From Theocolax elegans (Eukaryota; Arthropoda; Insecta; Hymenoptera; Cerocephalidae): DNA of 64,000 bases. Below, in pieces: positions 12,041 to 25,930 of this stretch; positions within the stretch are counted from its first letter, which is position 1; the number at the start of each line of letters is the position of its first letter. The position numbers and the translations under genes are program-made. The stretch lies in NCBI GenBank assembly GCA_026168455.1, contig CM047425.1, positions 87,361,580 to 87,425,579 on the forward strand, written 5' to 3'. Below the pieces are notes generated by a model. The model saw only the letters and a list, made by a program, of their open reading frames with translations. It had not been told where the DNA came from and did not search any database.

Positions 12041-15000
12041 AACTGACCATCGAGGAGTGTCTCATTTTATATTTCATTTTAATTAATTAAATATACGCGT
12101 CGGCTAAAGCGTAGATCGCGTTACTTGGTTATTCAATAAAAGGTATTGTTAATTTTACCTTGTTTCGTTTCAACAGGTGCAATATTTATTTCGTTGCTCA
12201 CGACATGTGGCTTTCACTTGCATTAATATATAATTCTGATTAATTGAATATTCGCTTGGAAAGCTCACAGGAAGTAATGTTAAATTAACGTAATGTTATA
12301 TTTTACTCCGAAATATCATTTTGATGTATTTAAATTTTGTTGATTATGTTTAAATTCTGAAATAACATTGCACATTGTTGCCTAAATATAACTAGTGGTT
12401 ATGTGAACGAATAGTTTAAAAAAAAATTTAACTTGAAATGTGGTACTTAATAAATTATTATTAATTAAAGCTTGATCATACTAAATAATGATCAACAAGA
12501 GTTACGATAATTTTTTTTTCAACTCTACCTTATCATTACGAAAAAATTTATATAAAAGGATGTTATTCTCTATAACAAAAACAATAATCATCGTTAGTTA
12601 AAAAGTTGATACCATGACTGTGTCGATCAATTTAGTACTACAACAATTTCTTTTCTCCTCTCCTCTTTTAATCTTTCTAAGTGTTTATAATATAATACTG
12701 AATGAAAGAAAAGCATAAAGTAATAACTTTTCCAATTTGGTGTAAAAGCATCTATTGCCTCAGTCTCGGATCTCTTTTTATGAACAAGCAAAATAAATAA
12801 ACAACTAACAATAACGATTACACCTTTTATTCGAAAAACTAACGCTAATAGACCAAGTTCAGACTTATCAAAAAATACGTTTACTTTTATGAAAAGTATT
12901 TAACTTCTTTAATTATATATCTATTTATTATTACCTAACAAAAAACACTGGATAGAAAAATACAAATTAATTTACTTTTACACTAATGGCGAATCTATTG
13001 TATTGATTATGAACTAACCTATCACTATTCTGTTATGTTTAAATTAATTTTAATAAACCTAATATAAATTCTAATAGATACTGCTTTCACCTTCAAATAA
13101 TATTTATGCATATCTTTCCTCGTATTAAAATACTATGCAATTCCTTTTTAGTAACTATAAAGATGTAAATCTAAAAAAATTTGTATTCGAATCTTTACAC
13201 TTCATAGCTCCCTAAAGTATACTCTGTCACACTTTACTAAAACAATTATTAAAATTTATACACAATTGCTAAACGATTAACTTACGACATCACTGAATTG
13301 CTATGTCACATAATTGACATATACAGTATCAGTGATTAGACAACGTACATCGCTTAAACTATATCAATAACTGGATCATCATCTCAGCAATTCTGCTCTA
13401 ATGGTATCAAAATTATTTTTCCAATACTCGATACTAAGTTAGTTATTAACTTTTGATGTTTTTAAAACATACTTTTATTTAAGAATCGAGCAGCTTCACG
13501 AATAACTCGTTCAATTTCTGAACTTGATATTAGTTAATTGGTAAACGTTCAATTATTGATTGTACATATAATTTTTAAATTAAAAATTCTTTTATCCGTG
13601 AAGCCCAATTTTCAAAGTGCATCCAAGGGACTACCAAAGTGATACGTTAATTTTGAGGAAGCGACGTATCAGTAAATTGTCAGTGGTTTTTTATTGAAAT
13701 AAATTTTCTATGTTGATAATAAAATTATTAAAAAAAACGAAAATTTTTTTTTGAAAAACAAGACAATAAAAAGTCTTATTGGTAACGAAAGTGCTTGAGT
13801 ACAATGGTTTGTTTTCCTCTTTTTCTTATCAAGTTTTCTCACTCGTTTCTTGAATCTCCCAAGTTTCGAATCTGTAAAGGAAACCGATGTCTGGAACCGT
13901 TCCCTGCGTAAACTCTTTCGGCAGAAAGAAAAAGAAAGCAGAGTGTACAACTGTGAATACGTTTTGGTTTATTTTGGCACCATTGGCACAAAAAGTCAGA
14001 ATACTGTTATTTGATTTTGCAAATATGAAAAACAATTACCTGTTTTATTACATTACTAAATAATGATTATTTAATTATTTCATTAGATTTGAAAAAAGTT
14101 ACTATAAGAAATATTGAGTTACGTAAATATCTGGTAACGTGGGCTTTGAATATGTTTGATGTTCGAGCTACACTGGTACATTAAATACAAATCGTATGAA
14201 ATTGATCAACCTCGCGAAGTATGATATTTTAATGGTGTGCACAAAATTAACTTCTCCATTATGTGTATCATCACCTGCACTTTAGATAAATAATTAAGTA
14301 TCGGAGCGGGAAAATTTAATTAATCGTAAAAGGGAGTTTAAAATTTATGTATACTCATTAGGGATCAACGTGATATGTAATTACAAATCGCAAACAGGGT
14401 ATAAATAACGTGAGACTAAGTAGCAAATTAGCCCATATCTAATACTAATTCCAAGTGAGCGACGGTATAATTAAAGGTACGAAATCGCAACAATAGCCAT
14501 ACATACCTAAAAACAAAGGAAGCCAATAACAACGTTGATTAGCATTGCATAGTTAATGAGATTGTATCGCGCGCGACAAATCGTAGCAGTGATCAGCGCG
14601 AACACGGCTACGGTATGATAGCTTGCGGATTACAGTGGCCTCCACCCACGAATCTCAATGAGAACATCTGAATTGCTTCCATGTTTTTAGTTGAGATTAG
14701 TCATTCGTACTTGTCTAATACAAGACCTACAACCGTAATTATTTTTTCAAATTCAGAAATTTTTTTAGATGAGAATACTTTTTTCATCATCCTGATTGCG
14801 TTAGAACAAGAGATATTTATGATAAAACTTACTCCTTTCAAATATAATCTAATTTAATGAAACATAAAACTTGAACTGCAGTAAAATATATAAATTTACA
14901 AAGTGATTTTTATATGTATTTCGTTAATACTTTATTAGACAATAAATTATGACTTAGTGTTTTTGTAATTTCAAATTCTAATAAATCATGCTCTTAAAAA

Positions 15001-15880
15001 AAGCCTTTACACGTATTCAAAATAATACTGCGATTCGATGTTTAGTAATTATTGGTAAACGAAAGTTTCAAAATTAATTATTGCATTCATGAACTTTGAA
15101 GTTGTACTTGCTCCGTAGTTGTATGTATATGAACACTTTCAGTAAACTATACTTAAGCAAATGATAAAAAAGAAAAAACTTTTTGGTCTTGAATTCACCA
15201 AACATACTATTTCCATGGAGAAACTTGAAAAAAAATAGCGAATCGTGGAAAGAATTTATAAAATGTTTTCTTACTTATACTAAATTTTTTACAAAGTTTT
15301 TAGTGAATATAGCAGTGTCTTGACTTAGCAGCGGAAAATGTTGCGATATTTTAGCGTGACCGACCTAGATTCATTTACAAGTTACAATATTTCGAGATTA
15401 AATTAGAACTGAACTTTATAATAACTGCAATAGAAACTCATAAGTAAATTTTCATAAATGATTAATAATCAATGGGTAAAAATTAAAGAACAATATTAAG
15501 TAATTTATTTATTTTTTATTTGAACACATAATCTAAAAGAAGTCATATTTCATATGCAACGATTTTACATCGAGTCGCTGTGTTATAACCCTCAATTTTA
15601 GTAAATATATAAGGGATCAAATAGGGTGATATGATATAATACATAAATGAAATACTATCTTTATGTTAATATTTTGAGTAGACCGATCAATAATGCTAAT
15701 GTATATTCTAAATTATTAATTTTTCTTGAGCCGCTATTGTCAACGTGTTTAGTAATCAACGAGAATCTAAATATTAAATGAAAATTGACCTACCGAGACA
15801 TTGATCTCCATTAGTAGAACAAATGTTCATTAGTAAATAATCCTGTTAAACCTACTTGACGTAAGCGTAACCCCAAACTT
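12041..15880. other. AT-rich noncoding stretch
   Basis: I see no gene, RNA gene or clear repeat. A short GC-richer patch occurs at about 14540-14650. Frames of 68-80 codons on the minus strand at 13708-14035 are Phe/Lys-rich readings of AT-rich sequence and are not accepted. Confidence 0.5.
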
Positions 15881-16480
15881 ATTTATTGGACACGAAATTT
15901 CCTTTTTTTCGCGCGACGTAGATACGTTCAACCTCTAAATTGAATATCTCCTCGAGATAATTAGAGATTTCTGTGGAACCGAGCGGAGCGCTATACATAA
16001 ACACGGGGTGCGCGAGCTCACCTCGGAGCTTAAAATTAAAGCCCGTGAATGGGCCCACGGACAAAGAAGCAGAAGCGCAGCCGGATCGCCCGACAAGGAC
16101 ATTGCCAAGGAGAGTAGGAGGGAGGATGTAGATGGTGGCCTGTAGGATATATATCCTTGAGTCTAAATTATTCATGATTTTCGTCCGGCCGAGAACACCA
16201 CCTCGCGCTCCATAAAGCCGTGTATGTGTATATCACGTAGCGGAGGCTCGCCTTCGAGTAGATATTAGGGCTTAGGGAAAATAGGATCGGCCCCATTTTG
16301 GAACGTTTCCCGGGTGCGGCTCGCTCGTATTAGATTTTAAGTACTTCGGGGCGACTACAACGATCCGCTTGCAGTCGAGCGACTTTATATAAGCGAACCA
16401 AGAGGGAAAGAGAGAGCTACGCTTTAGGGGAAATAGATTTTCGATATATTCAAGCGCCGCTCGATTAAACCAAAGCTTTT
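15881..16480. other. GC-richer CpG-bearing island, no gene recognised
   Basis: A sharply bounded island in AT-rich DNA. A 98-codon frame on the minus strand (15879-16175) has no recognisable domain, and no convincing splice or start context was seen. It is a candidate regulatory island or noncoding exon. Confidence 0.4.
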
Positions 16481-17887
16481 TCTAGCTCCCGCGATAAATG
16501 TTTATTCATTTTATGTAAGCTACTGCACACTTTTCCGTTGGACGGATCCTATATATTGAAATTATTGAGATATTTTAAAACGTAAAACTACTTTTCTATT
16601 ACAATTTTTAATGTTATTTTAATACTCGATATATATCTATCTTTATAGACATTGTATCGTGAGTATGAATATTTGAAAATTTTATCTTATGCGAGACGTC
16701 TTCTTCAAAATGTTCATTCACGTTTATTATCTGATTGATTGAGGAATCATGAAGAAATATTTTCTGAAGCCCTAAACTTAAAGAAACAAGCCAGAACTTT
16801 AAAGTTAATTTATTTATTTGTACCATAACTTTTCTTAATATATTATACACCACGTACGGTTTCTTTACCATACTGTACTTACCATAGTATATCCAAGAAA
16901 CCACTTTATCGAATAGCCTGAAATTTTACTAGTAAAAACTAAACATGATCCTAATCTACTTAAATGGAATAGAATTTAAAAATATTGCAAAAAAGACTTA
17001 TTTTAAAAATTAGTGCAATTAGTTGAAAAATTTTTTAAAAAAAAGCAGATAAATAATTTAGATAAATAGACCTTTTAAATAATTTTAGTAATTCTGTTCT
17101 GCGAAAGTGGATTAAAAACGTGGTTAGATGTTACTGTTAAAATTTTAGCCTATTTGATTAAGTGGTTCCTCAGATATCTTGCGGTAAGTGCAGTATGATA
17201 AAAAATGAAGGTACGTAAAATGGGTTGACTGTCATAGCTAATTAAAATAGTTAGGTTACAAATGAATTAACTAAAAATTTTTTTAATAAACGTTAATAAT
17301 AAAACAACTGATTCAAATTATTAATGAATACTTTTAATTATTATTATAAATTATTTTTTCTAACTTTGAATCCAGGCTTGCCTTATCAATGTAAAAATAA
17401 TGTGATGTGATTGTATGAACGGTATTAGCCATTAGTAATCACATATAAATGGAATGTGATTAAAACATGCATTAAATTCTGAAAATTAGATTTAAATGCC
17501 AGTCGATTAAAAGATTGAACATTCAACATATATGATTATCATAATAATGTTTATGTAACGGTACTATACTGCCATTTTCTATATACAGTAAATTATTATC
17601 CTATTATATTAATGAAATTGATGATCCATTAATGAAGTTTTATATAAACATATATTCAAATGATATCGTTTGACATTACATATGATACATGTGTAGGTAA
17701 ATCGGATAATAAATAGATAAATAGAATATTGTCTGCATAATAGTATTTGATTTGGAATTGCATTTGGTATTAAGAGGATGTCGAAGCTTTGCTGAATAGT
17801 TGTAATATTCTAAACATTAAATATTTTCATTCATATAAAAATTGTATCGATATTTAAGTATATTCAATCATCAAGCAGCGCTCCCGT

Positions 17888-17901
17888 CGCAAGTATAGGA
17901 G
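17888..17901 (+). repeat. CGCAAGTATAGGAG motif, first copy
   Basis: This 14-mer recurs exactly at 53070-53083. Both copies have GC-rich sequence on the 5' side and ACTAG shortly downstream. It looks like the edge of a dispersed repeat whose remainder has diverged or been lost. Confidence 0.35.
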
Positions 17902-20320
17902 TAACGGACTAGTCTTATCTTTAGCTAACTCGTTGGACCAATTATTGTTTTTAAAACATACATCATTATTGTAAATAAACGTTGTATTCAAACGTATCGT
18001 TATTTGAAATTCTGATAGAAAATGGTAAAATAACATTAATTAACGATATACAATCATTTAATTATTTCTTTTCATTCATAACAATTCAGTATTTATTTGA
18101 TTTTTTAACTTTAAACGAAATACATTGTTAACGAATAAAGAAAGATACGGTGTCACCATAGGTCTAGTTTAAACCAACATTCCTTTAAAAAGCAATGATT
18201 CTCCTACATTAGCTTAGACATTAACCGTTCTCATGAATGTAATGGTCTCAATAGTATCTCAATATAAATTTGGCTATTTTTAACGCTTTGAAATGAAAGA
18301 TTGTTATTTTATAGATTACTATTGTCATTTTTTGTCAATATAAAGAATTGGTTAAATTATATCTAAACAATCAGCTTTTAAATTTCTTCACGAAAAAATT
18401 GTATTTAAAAAAAGTAAATAATAAGTCGGACTGAAGTTACGTAGAGAACCAGACCTGTGGAGTTTGAATTATTTTTAAACTGGGAAATGTTGACTTACAT
18501 AAAAATATTAAGGTCTAATGAAATGGTCTAATGGAAAGTATCTTATGAATAATAATATGTTTTAAAATATTAGTATAAAAATTTTAGAAAAATATAAAAA
18601 TATTAGTTTGTATATAAACATTGTAAAATTTAATATTTTATATAATTAAAACGATGAAATTTATAGTTTAGCCAAGTATCATAAAATTGTGGTAAGTAAT
18701 ACAATTGTACAATGGTTTTACCTAAAACATATATGAATTGAAGATTTTTCTTATTAAACCTAGTTAAAATTAATGTTCAAATGAAAAGTTACTTTATTAA
18801 TCGCCAAACTAGGTCACGGTAGAAATCGAGCGAATTTCGACACTTAGAAAAGTAAATTAAAAGAATAAATCAGCCGACTCTAGTTTGCTAAAAAAAGTTT
18901 TTAAACTTCGCTTTGCGGAAAATGGGACCTAAGAAAAGTTTTAAGTGTAATGAATTTTTAAATCAAATGAGAGCTACACGCGAGTTTCGTACTTTAAACT
19001 TTGAAATAAAAAAGAAAAAATTTACAAATCGTTAACATCGGCCAAATCCTACGTGTCAGTATACCTTCGGCGTGCAGCGAATCGATTTCAAGTAAGTTTA
19101 GAAGCATATGTGTTCGTCCTAAATTCCACATGAAGAGATAAACCGATTAGGCTTAGACCTGTGGATGAAAATTTGCATTCTGCGTTACTCGCAGAATTAT
19201 TTACAATATGCAACTGACGGTACGTCTTCGCGGACTAAAACATTAATGCAGACACATACGCAATATATACATCATGCCCAATTCAATATAAATATGTAAT
19301 CATAATTCGAGATATATTTTCTTAGAAACTGATTGTGGGAAATATTTAAAAATTAGATTGGATTGGATAATTGTTTTTCGTTTAAAAACAAAAATATAAT
19401 TTAGTGTGAATTATTTATTTTTGGAAATGGAGGACAAATACATTGTTTTCCACGGTAGGAAATAATTCTGTACCTCGCTAGTTTTTAAGCATCTTGATCA
19501 AAATAACACTTGCAGGAAACCTTATAGGTGGAGGTACAATAGTGCGAACTATTATATTCTCAATTATATAGTGTGAAAATGAGTGAAAATTCGAAATATC
19601 CTATTCACTAAATCATATTGTAATATTACATTACTGTTCTATTTATTTCTACTCATGGCATTAAGGATTTGTTTTTTATGATCAACGTATAAAAGACCAA
19701 CTTTTAGCTGGCGTTATATTTTTTTCTCTGGAATTCTCTAGTATTTTTTTGGTAATAGTGTTAAAAAAGTAAGGTGCAAGTTTTATTACCTAAACACACT
19801 TCAAATAAATAATATTTATTTTAAAAAGTACCTTATACAATATACATTTATAATAAAATTTTGAAAACTAAAACCCATTACATTGCTTAGATTTATAGCT
19901 AAATTTAGGTTATATAAACAGTCTCACGTTTCCGCTTTTCCTCTTCTTTTCTTTTTGCATTTCCGTAACATCTTGCATTTTCATGAAACTCTTCTGTGCT
20001 ATTTGAAATTGCATAGAAAGTATGAGAAAATTTTCCGGATTCACTTAACATTTTTCTCATATAAACTTTTTTCGAATAAATGTAAGAAATAGACTAGTAT
20101 TTTTTTTATAACATTAAAGCTTTAATTTAAAAATATATTTCAAATACAATGCATTCTACATGTTGGGAAATATCTTTTTGAAAGTAAATAATATTGTTGA
20201 ATAATTTGTCTTAAAAATGTGAATATTAATTAATAACTCAATCTTATCTACCGAAACAAAATCTTGCCTAATCTTAGTCTATTGTTAAATCCAGTGATAT
20301 GTTTGCCTTCCAAATATATT

Positions 20321-20428
20321 TCACAAGATAACTTTATGCCGTTTAAAGATATTATCAAGAATCTTCTTTGGAACAGCTCCAAAACTGGAGAAAATTAGTA
20401 CTACCCCGACGTAAATATCACCTGCTTC
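20321..20428 (-). pseudogene. Possible non-LTR retrotransposon protein scrap
   Basis: The minus-strand frame ending in TGA at 20321-20323 reads EAGDIYVGVVLIFSSFGAVP followed by KKILDNIF. The pattern VxxxFSxFGAVPKKxL resembles, from memory, a short conserved block found downstream of the reverse transcriptase in some LINE polyproteins. No RT motif was found next to it, so this is a weak call and could be coincidence. Confidence 0.22.
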
Positions 20429-21701
20429 AAGTTATTGTTTAAATAATGACTCTTTTTCTTCCCTGAGAAGTAAACTTGCATAAAAAGAACTTTACCCATA
20501 ATAGATAAAAATAATATAAACAAAAAGAATTTCTTGATTACATAAAACAGTAATAAATAAAATTTGTATTCAGTATTAAATACAATCTTACATGAGGAAA
20601 TAAAATGTATCGATAAAAGACAATAAATACAGAAAATGTTAAATAGAATAAATCGTTTAACTTATAAGCTTTTAAAATGTTTGAAAAGCTTTTAAAAGAA
20701 GTAAAGTTTAGTGGTAAGTTTAAAATTTTATCGATTAGTTTTCAAACATTTATTACTTACGTAGTTGACAGTGATCCTTTTATGTTTGCGGCTTAAATAT
20801 CGGATGTAAATTTCTTAAAATAAAATAGCCTTTAAAAGTTTTATTTAAAAAATTGCAATATTTTTAAAGTTAACTGATTGAAAAGTTAAAAGAAAAGATT
20901 AAAAATATAATTTTATATATTTTTGTTCAGTACTATTATTAGAGTTACATATACAAAAAAAAATCAATTTTTAAAATTTTACGTCAATTATCAATGAATT
21001 CCCGATATTGTCTAGGAACTTCGTGCTTTATTTTTAACAAAATCAGCGATGTAAAATGATTGGCTACACGTGGCAGAGAAAACAAATCTTTAATTATCTA
21101 ACCGGGATGTATAATATAAAATAGGTCAGCCGTCAAGTGGGTATGATCGTAGCGTAGACAATAGCAGTTAGATATTAAAGCGTCAAACTATAAAAATCTA
21201 TCGATACTATTTCATAAAATAAGTGATCGAGATTTTGAAGGAAACGTACAAAAAGAAGATAAATATGCACATGAGCGTCAAACGCATGGCTATAAATACA
21301 ACGAATATCGAAAGTAAAGCTTTCCAGAGATAAGCAAAAAGCAAAACCAATATAAGCAGCGAAATCACTTTTAATGGACAATCTTATTTATGTGTATTTA
21401 TGTCGGCGAACATAAAAACCGCTCGTGAATTCTTTTATGCGTTATTTTCCAGAAAATTGCATTATTATCATTTTTATACTTTTTTTATCAACGATTTATA
21501 ATGACTTTACAAATATTATTAACCATTATACCATGAGAATAATTAAATTTTTTAAGATATAATTTCAGTTATAGATATATAGACCCCACTATTTTTTATC
21601 TATTAGTTAAATATTGTTAAATTCTATTCGGGATATTAGTTTACGAAAGAACGATAAAATCTAATTTTATATCTAGAGGATCATACTCGCCAAAATTGAA
21701 T

Positions 21702-21740
21702 TAATGAATTTTCATTACAATTAGTGAAGTTTCACTAATT
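21702..21740. repeat. Two adjacent perfect palindromes
   Basis: TAATGAA and TTCATTA with a 2-nt spacer (21702-21717) are followed one base later by AATTAGTGAA and TTCACTAATT with a 2-nt spacer (21719-21740). AT-rich palindromes like these could be dyad protein-binding sites or recombination scars; no function is evident. Confidence 0.6.
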
Positions 21741-22790
21741 CGTAGTTACAAGTCTGCCACTCATCCATAATTACGAATCAATGAATGTTCACTGAGTGCA
21801 GCAAAATTACTCTAATTTAACTTCAGAGAACAAACTATTAAAATTAGGATACTTTATACGTTTGAAATGTGAATAATATTTGACGATTTTGATATATCTT
21901 TGTACCAAATTAGAGGTTCAACAATTTTTCAAGCAACATACATATGATTTTCCTTTTCATTTCAAATTGATAATTATTTAAAGAGAGTTATACATTTTCA
22001 CTTACTTAAAATTTTTTGATAGAATTTGTAACTGTCAAATTAGTTACTTCTAGTTTTAAAAATCAAAAAGTAAGAATGAGAATAGCATTATTGAAGTCAA
22101 TTTTAATAGCATTTTTAGACGTCAATTCGAGTATTTTTTACATTCAAAAATCGTTTTTCAATAAACTTAAAATCATTTGAAATATAAACGTTGAATAAAA
22201 GCAGCATAAAAAAAGAAAAGACATGAAAAAAATAAATATTTAATTTTTTAAAATTTGATAAAAGAAAAATCCTTTACTAAAAAGAAATAGATTTTGTTCC
22301 ACGTGAAATATATCTTAAACATATCTTAAAAAGAAAATCTGATTACTCAAATATGTTTCTTCTATAAACACGTAGATTCTTCCGTAATCAAACAAAATTT
22401 CTTTTCGTTAAAAATTAAGAAGAGTAACTCAAAAACGTCAATATTTTAAAATCAAGCAGTTTCCTCTTGATTCTATAGTGATCACATTGAAGCAAGTAGA
22501 ATTTTTTTTATTTCCATATAGAAAGAATTCCGCTTAGATAAAAATTCTACGTTTTTCAGTGTTCCACAGGAAGTTAAATACCCTGTTTGCATTTTTCACT
22601 TTTACTTCATAGACATTAACCACCTCTGTGGTAAAAAAAAGTTAGAACGGGGTTAAATAAAAGTTGCATCTCTTTCTTCGTTGGTCTATCTTGAGTTTGA
22701 GGAGGCATAATGGAAAAAGGAGAGTATATATTTAGAAGGATGAAGAATCCAGCATCAAGGCTAACAAGGAGCAAGCCAAGCAACACAACA

Positions 22791-23200
22791 AACCGTGCAT
22801 AAGAAATAAGCAAAGCGTGAATTGAACGGGAAAAGCGAGGTAAGTGGGTGCACCGGCCAAGATAAAGCTAGTCGAAAGATAATAAGCGACAGTTTCGCGG
22901 GCCGCGGGCTCATTGTTAGTTAAGCCGAGCGCGATAGCCCCCGTGATTTAGAAGGCGAACGTGGAGCTTTGCTGAACAATGAGCTTAGTCCGAGTGTAGG
23001 TGCGACCGGCCGATTCGCTGAGCTAAGAACGAGAGTACAAAGAGAGAGGAACGATAATGGCTCGAGAGAGACCAGATTTTTTAGAGGATGCGGGACGAAG
23101 AGATTAGGCACCAGAAGAGCCGAAAGGACTTTTAATCGGAAGAGAGAGAGAGAACGAGGTAAAACTACGGAAGATGTATATATTTATGCTAGATAAAGGT
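22791..23200. other. GC-richer island with a candidate 5' splice site
   Basis: A CpG-bearing island in which GAG followed by GTAAGTGGG (junction near 22839) matches the 5' splice-site consensus. A purine run of GA repeats lies at 23140-23155. Frames of 63-75 codons overlap on both strands and are not convincing. Confidence 0.35.
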
Positions 23201-23716
23201 ATTACCAGAATTACCTGAATTCTCCTGGTGATTTTATCTTTTATCTCTAACTTTCTGAGCAACGGCCTTTTACTATTGAATAAAAATTGTTTACTGTCCT
23301 CGAATAGACTAAAATTTGATAATGGCACCAACTGATATTATATATCATATATATTAAGAGTATTCCTAATTAAATTTCAATAAAATAGGATACGGTATCA
23401 AAAATGCATAATATAATCTGAATTAAACAATGCAAAGTAATATATAATATTTAATTTGATGGCGATGCATATTGAGAGAAATGAATCTGTGCGACACATT
23501 AACTTGTATTGACTATTAAGTTACCATATATGTTTATAAATAAAAAATGTTTTCTCTTGTGCGTGTTATAGACGATAATGTTTAAGAAATATCTATTTGT
23601 CGCAAAGATTCCTTTCTTTCAGAAGATATATGAATTAATGGAGCATCGAGAATAATTAACGGGGGTAATTTGCAAATATTTTGGTAAACGTTATCAGTAT
23701 CAGTTTTGGGTAAATA

Positions 23717-23967
23717 TACGGAAAGAAAAGTTTTATAAAATGTATCTGCAAGAACTGGATACAAATTGTAGTGCTAGCATGGTAAAAATTTTGAAACAAA
23801 ACACGTGCTGAAACGCCTCCGTCTGCGAAAAACTAAAATCCATCATGGAAAAAATTTCAATTTACTCTTAACTTTTATTACAATTTGGGACAAAATTCAT
23901 ATAAACAACTAAATGACACTATTTTACCCTGGATATTTGGGTAATGTCTATTTATTCTTTCTGTTTA
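23717..23967. mobile_element. MITE of the CACGGAGAG type, copy 1 (degenerate)
   Basis: The interval aligns by eye along its length with 41716-41969. Shared blocks include AAAAGTTTTATAAAA, GTATCT, CTGGAT.AAA.TG and CATGGTAAAAATTT-like runs. Its ends read TACGGAAAGAAAAG on the left and roughly CTTTCTGTTTA on the right, degraded forms of the TIR CACGGAGAGAAAAG. The end position is approximate. No open frame is present, as expected for a non-autonomous element. Confidence 0.5.
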
Positions 23968-23969
23968 TG

Positions 23970-25930
23970 TATTTAAGTAGAAAACATAAAAATCATATTT
24001 AATATTCATGTAAAAGTAGATTTATCGATTGTAAATTTTGCGCTGTTTTGTAATATCAATATCATTTTTATACACTTTCCATTAACGTCAAAAATAAAAA
24101 CTAACAACGAAGGTAAAATGTTAGGTGATATAAATTTTATTGAATAAACCTATTTTACTTATATATCCAATTTTCTTTAAATACATATGTAATTTAAATT
24201 GTGTTAATATATAAAAATATGTAATAACTAATAATTAGAATAATATACCTTGTTCTAAGACAGAAAAAAGTAAAATATTTTACTAAGTAAAAGATAATAC
24301 GTTTGAAATTTATTATAAGTTATTTATAAATATCAATCCATCAAATAGTATTATATGAAGTTGCAACAGTGAAAGAAATGCATTAGGATGAGCATACAGA
24401 CTTTTCAAAACTAGTAGTGGCACTCTGAAAAGTAACAATAGACCTTTTGTAGCGTATATCGATGATGCATAAATAAAATGTAGGGAATTTATAAAAATAC
24501 AACTATTTTTCAATAAATCAAAGTCACGAGAAAGAAAGTGCGTGAATATTGTAAAACTGAATATTATATATTTGAATTTATTGAACGATAGTATGTTTCT
24601 GTTAGAATCTTTTGAATTACAAAATTTTTTAAGTAATAAGTAGAAAATTGATTACTGTATTATACATTAAAAAATGAACATGTATAATAATTATCGAATC
24701 AACTTTTTTATTCATGAGCCAACATCATGAAGAGAAGGCTCACTTACGCTCCATTGTTAAATAGTGATAATAGATAATTGAAAACTTAATACAGAATATA
24801 ACGATTTAAACACTATTTATTTGATTTTACAAATATTTTTGTTAAACCAAAGCCAACTTATACTCCATTGTTAAAGGTATGTTATACTGTAACAATGTCA
24901 TTGTTGATGCCATGTACAGGACCGCTTTTTATTTTTGAAGGATTATTAAAAAATAACAATCCGCTTGAGACAAAAATTGAATAGGACACCCGTAGGAGCT
25001 TATACCCGTAGCGTTTGATGAAAAGGGTTCGTTCTAGTGCTGCGAGTGTATAGGCATGCGCGATCAGACGTTAAAAATAAAAACTCGAAATGAATTGCGA
25101 ATCTTTTTTTTTAATTGGTTCAATAGATACTCGTAAAAAAAGATGATTTTTTTTATTTTAAACAAAAAAAATCAATAATTGAATTTTTGAATCCTGATTG
25201 TTATAAGAATTAAGTTATATTTTATACCTTTTCTATCGACATTATAATTTGTTACGTCGATCGTATCCTGCTCAACGGGTCACGCTCGTCTCATACAAAT
25301 AATTTTATAGTAACATAAATAAATCTTATAGCTACATGTACTTATAATGTATTTATTAATTATTATTATGTTGCATTCAAATTTATACTTCACCATTATT
25401 TATGTAACATTCAACTGATCTAATATTTGTTTGCATTATACATAAAATTATTTTTGTAAGTGAACATTTCACGCGACCAAGAGTTTACCTGACTGTATTT
25501 GATACTGCATTCAGTTTATATTTGATTAAGAAATAAGCGATTCCTTTGAGGAGTACAGTAATACAAATTTCCTTTCCAGATATAATGTATATTATTTAAA
25601 TCAAAAGGGTCATAATGTATAAACAGGTGACCTCAGCTCGATGCACTTTAGCTACTAAGGTAAGCTTCACGTTATATTTATCAACTAAACATATATCAAG
25701 GCAGTAAGTAATATTGCCCTAAACGTACCAAAAGATATTGCGGTATATCCAAATGCTGTTAGGCTATGGCAAATATATTAAATGTTGGAATGCACATTTA
25801 ATACCTTTGCATACGATAAAATTATAAAATGTTTGAATTGTAAATGAATACATTAAATATATATTTAGGGCATGTGGAAGCTTCAATTGTACTACCAAAA
25901 GATATTCAACGAATAATTCTGTTTTAAGCA
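23970..25930. other. AT-rich noncoding stretch
   Basis: No gene recognised. A diverged 24-base direct repeat with the core CTCCATTGTTAAA occurs at about 24740 and 24850, and a GC-richer patch lies at about 24960-25070. Confidence 0.5.

Larger units (their letters stand above)
16481..22790. other. Long AT-rich noncoding stretch
   Basis: About 6 kb with no gene recognised. It contains a 14-base motif shared with 53 kb (17888-17901), a possible reverse-transcriptase scrap (20321-20428) and adjacent palindromes (21702-21740), each listed separately. The rest shows only A/T runs. Confidence 0.5.
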
